Positions 57,244 to 64,000 of a stretch of DNA of 64,000 nucleotides are shown here, piece after piece. A model generated the notes under the pieces. It saw only the letters and a list, made by a program, of their open reading frames with translations. It was not told the origin of the DNA and made no database searches. The stretch comes from Thauera terpenica 58Eu (GTDB taxonomy: Bacteria; Pseudomonadota; Gammaproteobacteria; Burkholderiales; Rhodocyclaceae): NCBI RefSeq assembly GCF_000443165.1, contig NZ_ATJV01000048.1, positions 124,001 through 188,000 of the forward strand, read 5' to 3'. The first letter of the stretch is position 1. Every line of letters begins with the position of its first letter. Made by a program: the position numbers and the translations under genes.

Positions 57244-58476
57244 ATGATGTTCTATGGTTGGCGTGTCGTAGGGGGCAGCTTTGTCTCGCAAGCGTTTGTA
57301 ATCGGCATCTTTACGTTTTCGGTCAGCCTGCTGACGCAGCCGGTGCAGGAGACTTTCGGCGTGCGCGTAGAGGAGGTGATGTACAGCCTGACCCTGGGTA
57401 CTTTCCTCGGTCTCTTCGCCATGCCACTGGCAGGCACGCTCATCGACAGAGTCTCCTTGCGCAAGGTGATGATCGTCGGCGTCTTGCTGTTCGCTGCAGG
57501 CCTGGCCTTGATCGCGAACACGCAGACCATGACGCAGTACATCCTCGCCTTCGGCTTCACCATGGCGATCGCGCACTCCTTTGCCGGTGCCCTCATTTGC
57601 TCCACTGTGGTTTCACGCTGGTTTACGGTGAATCGAGGCAAGGCTCTGGGCATTTCCGCAATCGGTACCTCCGCGGGCGGCGCCCTCATTCCCGTGCTGG
57701 TTGCATTCTGGCTGCCTGAGTACGGCTGGCGGGGCACCCTGCTCAATCTCTCCCTGCTGCTGGTGTTCGGCGTGTTGCCTGTGGTGCTGTTGACGATCCG
57801 CAGCTGGCCGGTCGACGTGGGCCGTAGCGCCGAGCCTTCACCCGCCACCTCCGGCACCATGGCGGACATCGGAAAATTGTTGTCATTGGGCCAGATCCTT
57901 CGCAAGCCCGATTTCTGGTGGCTGGGCCTGTCCCTGGGCTTGCTGTTCGGCGCCTACACCGCGATGTTGTCCAATCTGACGCCGTACGCCACCCAGCTCG
58001 GCTATGACGAGCTGCAAGCCTCCCGGCTGATCATGGTGGTGGCGATCGGCGGCATGCTCGGCAAACTCCTGTTCGGCATGGCGGCCGATCGGTTCAGCCT
58101 CAAAGTCAGCCTTTGGGTTGCTCAGCTATTTGTCTTGATGAGCTTCATCCTGCTCGCCTCCGACCTGCCCTACGCCTTGATGCTCACCTCAGGTCTGCTG
58201 TTGGGCCTGGCTTCCGGTGGCATGATGCCGGTGTGGGGGGCGCTCATGGCGAACCTGTTCGGGCTGGCCAGTTACGGGCGCGCCATGGGCTTGATCGGCC
58301 CCCTGGTGACGCTTTGTGTCCTTCCCGCCTTCCCCCTCGCCGGCCGACTGTACGACCTGTCCGGAGACTTCAAGCTCACCTTGTTTGTTTTCAGCGGGGT
58401 CGTCGTGGCGGCTGGCGTCCTGCTGATCCCGTTGCGTCTCAATCAGCCGGGCAAACCGGAGTCCGCCGCTTCATGA
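57244..58476 (+). CDS. Major facilitator superfamily transporter, OFA-like
   Basis: 410 residues, 12 predicted membrane helices. Starts MMFYGWRVVGGSFVSQAFVI, typical of the oxalate/formate antiporter-like branch, with the MFS loop 2-3 motif in AGTLIDRVSLRKVMIVG and a second-half copy GMAADRFSLKVSLWV. Monocarboxylates are likely substrates but cannot be fixed. RBS AAGGGAG is clear just upstream. It lies between the Acr3 remnant and metY with no obvious partner gene. Confidence 0.85.
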   Translation: MMFYGWRVVGGSFVSQAFVIGIFTFSVSLLTQPVQETFGVRVEEVMYSLTLGTFLGLFAMPLAGTLIDRVSLRKVMIVGVLLFAAGLALIANTQTMTQYILAFGFTMAIAHSFAGALICSTVVSRWFTVNRGKALGISAIGTSAGGALIPVLVAFWLPEYGWRGTLLNLSLLLVFGVLPVVLLTIRSWPVDVGRSAEPSPATSGTMADIGKLLSLGQILRKPDFWWLGLSLGLLFGAYTAMLSNLTPYATQLGYDELQASRLIMVVAIGGMLGKLLFGMAADRFSLKVSLWVAQLFVLMSFILLASDLPYALMLTSGLLLGLASGGMMPVWGALMANLFGLASYGRAMGLIGPLVTLCVLPAFPLAGRLYDLSGDFKLTLFVFSGVVVAAGVLLIPLRLNQPGKPESAAS

Positions 58477-58560
58477 GCGCTCCGCTCCAACGGGCAGGGA
58501 TGTGAATTGCCTTCGCGCTGGCTATACTTGCCGCCACATTCACCGAGGGAAACCTGCCAT

Positions 58561-59847
58561 ATGAAGCTCGAGACCATTGCCGTACACGGCGGCTACTCAC
58601 CCGACCCCACCACCAAGTCGGCCGCGGTGCCCATCTACCAGACCACGTCCTACGCCTTCGACGACACCCAGCACGGCGCAGACCTGTTCGACCTCAAGGT
58701 GGCGGGCAACATCTACACCCGCATCACCAATCCGACCAACGCGGTGCTCGAGCAGCGCGTGGCCGAGCTGGAAGGCGGCATCGCCGCGCTGGCCGTGGCT
58801 TCGGGCATGTCGGCGATCACCTACGCCATCCAGACCATCGCCGAGACCGGCGACAACATCATCTCGGCGTCGACCCTGTACGGCGGCACCTACAACCTGT
58901 TCGCCCACACCTTCCCCCAGTTCGGGATCGAGGTGCGCTTCGCCGATTACCGCGATCCGGACAGCTTTGCCAAGCTCATCGACGAGCGCACCAAGGCCAT
59001 CTACTGCGAGTCGATCGGCAACCCCTTGGGCAACGTCACCGACATCGGCCGTCTGGCCGAAATCGCGCACAAGGCCGGTCTGCCGCTCATCGTGGACAAC
59101 ACCGTCGCCTCGCCTTACTTGTGCCGCCCCTTCGAGCACGGTGCCGACATCGTGGTGCACGCGCTGACCAAGTACCTCGGTGGCCATGGCAATTCGCTCG
59201 GCGGCGCCATCGTGGATTCGGGCAAATTCCCGTGGGCCGAGCACAAGGCACGCTTCCGTCGCCTGAACGAGCCCGACGTGTCCTATCACGGCGTGGTCTA
59301 CACCGAGGCACTCGGTGCCGCAGCCTTCATCGGCCGCGCGCGCGTGGTGCCGCTGCGCAACACCGGCGCTGCGCTCTCGCCGCTCAACGCCTTCCTCATC
59401 CTGCAAGGCATCGAGACCCTGGCGCTGCGCATGGACCGCATCTGCGCCAACACGCTGACGGTGGCGAAATACCTGCAGCAACATGACAAGGTGGCCTGGG
59501 TGAACTACGCCGGCCTGCCCGACCATGCCGACCACGGCCTGGTGCAGAAATACATGGGCGGCCACGCTTCGGGCATTCTGTCCTTCGGCGTCAAGGGCGA
59601 GGGCGACACCGGCGGCATCGAAGCCGGCAGCCGCTTCCAGGACGCCCTGCAGCTGATCCTGCGCCTGGTCAACATCGGCGACGCCAAGTCGCTGGCCTGC
59701 CATCCGGCGTCGACCACCCACCGTCAGCTCTCGCCCGCGGAAATGGCCAAGGCGGGGGTGACACCCGACATGGTGCGGCTGTCGATCGGCATCGAGCACA
59801 TTGACGACATCATTGCGGACATCGAGCAAGCGCTGGCTGCAGTCTGA
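58561..59847 (+). CDS. metY: O-acetylhomoserine sulfhydrylase
   Basis: 428 residues, Cys/Met metabolism PLP enzyme. PLP lysine K204 in [15 protein letters not shown]; start [20 protein letters not shown]; the C-terminal region [20 protein letters not shown] and [17 protein letters not shown] are typical of MetY rather than MetB. It forms homocysteine directly from O-acetylhomoserine and sulfide. ATG 58561 gives the standard start; GAGGGAAA upstream. A TATACT lies at 58523-58528 but lacks a good -35. It ends in a strong hairpin. Confidence 0.93.
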   Translation: MKLETIAVHGGYSPDPTTKSAAVPIYQTTSYAFDDTQHGADLFDLKVAGNIYTRITNPTNAVLEQRVAELEGGIAALAVASGMSAITYAIQTIAETGDNIISASTLYGGTYNLFAHTFPQFGIEVRFADYRDPDSFAKLIDERTKAIYCESIGNPLGNVTDIGRLAEIAHKAGLPLIVDNTVASPYLCRPFEHGADIVVHALTKYLGGHGNSLGGAIVDSGKFPWAEHKARFRRLNEPDVSYHGVVYTEALGAAAFIGRARVVPLRNTGAALSPLNAFLILQGIETLALRMDRICANTLTVAKYLQQHDKVAWVNYAGLPDHADHGLVQKYMGGHASGILSFGVKGEGDTGGIEAGSRFQDALQLILRLVNIGDAKSLACHPASTTHRQLSPAEMAKAGVTPDMVRLSIGIEHIDDIIADIEQALAAV

Positions 59848-59861
59848 TCAAGTTGAAAAAA

Positions 59862-59898
59862 AGTGGGGGGAACAGGCCTTCGGTCAGTTCCCCCCACT
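59862..59898 (+). terminator. Hairpin after metY
   Basis: Perfect 12-bp stem AGTGGGGGGAAC / GTTCCCCCCACT with a 13-nt loop, 14 bp after the metY stop and preceded by an A-rich run (GAAAAAAA). The T tract on the plus strand is weak (GCGTTTAC), so it may work better for the opposite direction; it lies only 18 bp before the next gene. Confidence 0.6.
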
Positions 59899-59915
59899 GC
59901 GTTTACAAGAATCCC

Positions 59916-60299
59916 ATGCATAAAGACTCCTCACGCTTCGCCCTCCTTGCCGGCGCCTTACTTGCCGCGCTTGGCGTTGCGCTGGGCGCATTTGCGGCGC
60001 ACGGCTTGCGCGCCGTGCTCGACCAGACCGCCCTGGCCTGGTGGCAGACCGCGGTGCAGTACCAGATGTGGCACGCCATCGGCCTGATCGCGCTGGGCGC
60101 CGCGCGCCTGCCGCGCACTCTCTTGCCCGCGCTGCTGCTCGCCACCGGCACGGTCATCTTTGCGAGCACGCTGTATGCGATGGCCCTGGGTGGCCCGCGC
60201 TGGCTGGGGGCGATCACGCCGATAGGCGGCAGCCTGATGATTGCGGGTTGGCTGGTGCTGGCATGGCGAGTGCTGCGTAGCCCATCACGCGCGGTCTGA
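59916..60299 (+). CDS. DUF423 small membrane protein
   Basis: 127 residues with four hydrophobic segments. Motifs of DUF423 are visible: LGVALGAFAAHGLRAVLD, YQMWHAIGLIALG and GTVIFASTLYAMALGG, with ITPIGGSLMIAGWLVLAWR at the end. Role unknown; YgdD/YwdK belong to the same family. ATG 59916 follows the metY hairpin closely. Confidence 0.85.
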   Translation: MHKDSSRFALLAGALLAALGVALGAFAAHGLRAVLDQTALAWWQTAVQYQMWHAIGLIALGAARLPRTLLPALLLATGTVIFASTLYAMALGGPRWLGAITPIGGSLMIAGWLVLAWRVLRSPSRAV

Positions 60300-60334
60300 G
60301 AGGTACCGGCGCCAACGCCAGCACTCGAATGAAT

Positions 60335-60895
60335 CTAGCGCTCGGACGCAGGCGGACGAGCGGTGCCAAAGCAGCGATCCCACACACCGGTCAGCGTGCC
60401 ATAGGCGCGCTGCTCGTCCTGGAAATGATGATAGCCATGGAGCGCACGCAGGCTCACCAGCCAGCGACTGCCCGGTTCGCGCCGGTGCAGGCGCTCATGG
60501 ACCGATTCCTGCAGTACGTTGCCGATCAACAAGCCCATAGCAAACGGCACAGCCCAGCCGTTGAACCCGGACAGCACGGCGGGCAAGCCGATCATGCTCA
60601 GCACCAGCGCAATGCTGAAGCTGAGGGGCACACGGATCGGGTCGGCGGCGCGGCGGTGGTGCTCGACGTGCCAGGCGCGAAACGGCTCCACCCGGTGCAG
60701 CATGAAGCGATGCAGCAAGTACTCGATCAGGGTCCAGCCCACCAGACCCGCCAGCCCCATGAGCATCGCCCAGCCGACGCCGAAGCCCGCCGGCCATGCC
60801 AGCATCAGCACACCCAGGCCGGCGACCGGTACCACGAGCGATGCCGGATACGCCCATGCAACACGGACCAAGCGCGGATCAGCCACCGTCCTCAT
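60335..60895 (-). CDS. Sterol desaturase/fatty acid hydroxylase superfamily protein
   Basis: 186 residues, membrane protein with four or so helices. Di-iron histidine motifs: EYLLHRFMLH, WHVEHHRR and LHGYHHF, plus HERLH, giving the HX3-4H...HX2-3HH pattern. Likely hydroxylates or desaturates a membrane lipid; substrate not identifiable. It overlaps the following small gene by 17 bases on the same strand. Confidence 0.8.
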   Translation of the reverse strand: MRTVADPRLVRVAWAYPASLVVPVAGLGVLMLAWPAGFGVGWAMLMGLAGLVGWTLIEYLLHRFMLHRVEPFRAWHVEHHRRAADPIRVPLSFSIALVLSMIGLPAVLSGFNGWAVPFAMGLLIGNVLQESVHERLHRREPGSRWLVSLRALHGYHHFQDEQRAYGTLTGVWDRCFGTARPPASER

Positions 60896-61067
60896 CCTCT
60901 TGCAACAGTTCCCAGGCGTAGAGCAAGCCGGCCTCTGAAAAGCCCATTCCCGTGTCCACGTCGTGCCACCAGGCGAAACCCCGCCCGTCCTGGCCGTCGA
61001 AGCGCCAGCGCCGAAGCTCGCCGCTACAAAGACGTACCGTGTAAATCCGCCCGGCAGTCAGTTCCAA
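60879..61067 (-). CDS. Small hypothetical protein, 62 residues
   Basis: TTG start at 61067 preceded by GACGGAGA (a TTG at 61085 would add six residues). Sequence LELTAGRIYTVRLCSGELRR followed by WRFDGQDGRGFAWWHDVDTG reads as a small beta-rich domain rich in Trp, with an acidic end (QEDEDGG). It overlaps the desaturase-like gene by 17 bases, suggesting coupling. Family not recognised. Confidence 0.5.
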   Translation of the reverse strand: MELTAGRIYTVRLCSGELRRWRFDGQDGRGFAWWHDVDTGMGFSEAGLLYAWELLQEDEDGG

Positions 61068-61165
61068 TCTCCGTCCCCCACCCAACCAGAGCTGATCCGC
61101 TGGCTTGTTTCAATCATAGAACGTCCGTGCAAAAAGCCGCCATCGGGCGATCCCGCAATTTGCGC

Positions 61166-61194
61166 TTGACTATACAGTACCAATTTAGTACTTT
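61166..61194 (+). promoter_or_regulatory. SUF operon promoter with overlapping operator
   Basis: TTGACT -35 (61166-61171), 17-bp spacer, TACTTT -10 (61189-61194). A perfect inverted repeat AGTAC-N7-GTACT (61176-61192) fills the spacer and overlaps the -10, a position expected for a repressor site. The neighbouring Rrf2-type regulator is the obvious candidate to bind it. Confidence 0.7.
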
Positions 61195-61225
61195 TTAGCT
61201 GTACACACATTGGGGAGACCCCCAC

Positions 61226-61717
61226 ATGCTTCGCATCAGCAAACTCACCGACTACGGCACCCTGATCATGACGCACATGGCGAGCGCGCCTGAGCGCATG
61301 ATGAGCGCGGCCGAGCTGGCCGACGCGCTCGGGCTCGGGCTGGCCACTGTCAGCAAGGTGCTCAAGGCGCTCGGGCGTGCGGCGCTGGTGGTCAGCCAGC
61401 GTGGCACGCGTGGAGGTTATCGCCTATCACGCCCACCTGCACAGATCAGCATCGCCGACATCGTCGACGCGCTTGAGGAGCAGCCCTTCGGCCTCACCGA
61501 GTGCAGCGCAAACAGCGGAGTGTGCACTCTCGAGAGCCGCTGCCGCATCCGCGACAGCTGGCTGCGCATCAACGCGGTGGTACGTAACGCCTTGCAGACC
61601 GTAAGCATCGCTGAAATGACACCCGCCCCCCTGGCCACACAATTACTTGAACACATCCCGGTAACGGGCGAGCAAGGTGTTCCTGGCCCTGACCGTCTCG
61701 CCCGTCAACCCGGCTGA
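61226..61717 (+). CDS. Rrf2/IscR-type SUF regulator
   Basis: 163 residues. Winged helix-turn-helix of the Rrf2 family ([18 protein letters not shown], then [19 protein letters not shown] and [14 protein letters not shown]) with three cysteines C93, C100, C106 (IscR-like spacing 6 and 5 between them) that would hold a [2Fe-2S] cluster. It matches the SUF-system regulator branch found ahead of sufB. RBS GGGGAG. Likely represses its own operon when iron-sulfur supply is adequate, through the inverted repeat at 61176-61192. Confidence 0.92.
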   Translation: MLRISKLTDYGTLIMTHMASAPERMMSAAELADALGLGLATVSKVLKALGRAALVVSQRGTRGGYRLSRPPAQISIADIVDALEEQPFGLTECSANSGVCTLESRCRIRDSWLRINAVVRNALQTVSIAEMTPAPLATQLLEHIPVTGEQGVPGPDRLARQPG

Positions 61718-61737
61718 AAGCCACAGGAGGACCCGAC

Positions 61738-63237
<1,500 letters not shown>

Positions 63238-63255
63238 GGACCAAGGAGAAAATAC

Positions 63256-64000
<745 letters not shown>

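Overview
The window looks like a chromosomal segment of a GC-rich denitrifying betaproteobacterium, most likely Rhodocyclales (Thauera/Azoarcus/Aromatoleum-like). This rests on gene content and order: a NirS-type nitrite reductase locus, the betaproteobacterial order rpoE-rseABC-degQ-glutaredoxin-lepA-lepB-DUF4845-rnc-era-recO-pdxJ-acpS-nagZ, and the rpmF-plsX-fabHDG-acpP-fabF block. No database search was possible; all assignments come from recognisable motifs and family-level knowledge.

Layout. 1-4.7 kb: nitrite-reduction locus, with nirS, a NapC/NirT tetraheme cytochrome, an ethylbenzene-dehydrogenase-like haem protein and the start of another exported protein on the minus strand, divergent from a siroheme/haem d1 methyltransferase (nirE/cobA type). 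Both directions appear to share one FNR/DNR-type site. 4.9-8 kb: a CBS-domain/DUF294 nucleotidyltransferase-like protein, YihY and YqeY. 8-22 kb: long minus-strand housekeeping block covering DNA repair (uvrC, recO), cell wall (nagZ), cofactors (acpS, pdxJ), RNA and ribosome (rnc, era, lepA), secretion (lepB), and the sigma-E envelope-stress operon. 22.3-23.9 kb: nadB. 23.9-30.6 kb: fatty-acid and phospholipid synthesis operon with rpmF and yceD. 30.8-37.3 kb: maf, an RsmI-like methyltransferase, a HAD phosphatase, rluC and a long RNase E. 37.4-41.4 kb: tyrosine phosphatase, uvrB and an aromatic/aspartate aminotransferase.

Two identical tandem tRNA-Asn genes at 41.5-41.7 kb mark the boundary to a more accessory-looking stretch: a REC-PAS-GGDEF diguanylate cyclase, a degraded minus-strand reading frame, a 2934-residue cyclic beta-1,2-glucan synthase, a small lipoprotein, a PHB-depolymerase-like esterase, a VIT1/CCC1-type transporter, the cbpA-cbpM co-chaperone pair, a truncated Acr3 arsenite-pump remnant and an MFS transporter. 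From 58.5 kb it returns to metabolism: metY, DUF423, a sterol-desaturase-like protein, and the start of a SUF iron-sulfur operon (Rrf2 regulator, sufB, sufC running off the end).

No CRISPR array, prophage, insertion sequence or rRNA was seen. The most interesting items are the symmetric regulatory site between nirS and nirE, the haem protein next to nirS with a CX3CH motif, a 100-bp hairpin-forming element at the uvrC start, the arsenite-pump fragment behind cbpM, and an operator-like inverted repeat inside the SUF promoter.
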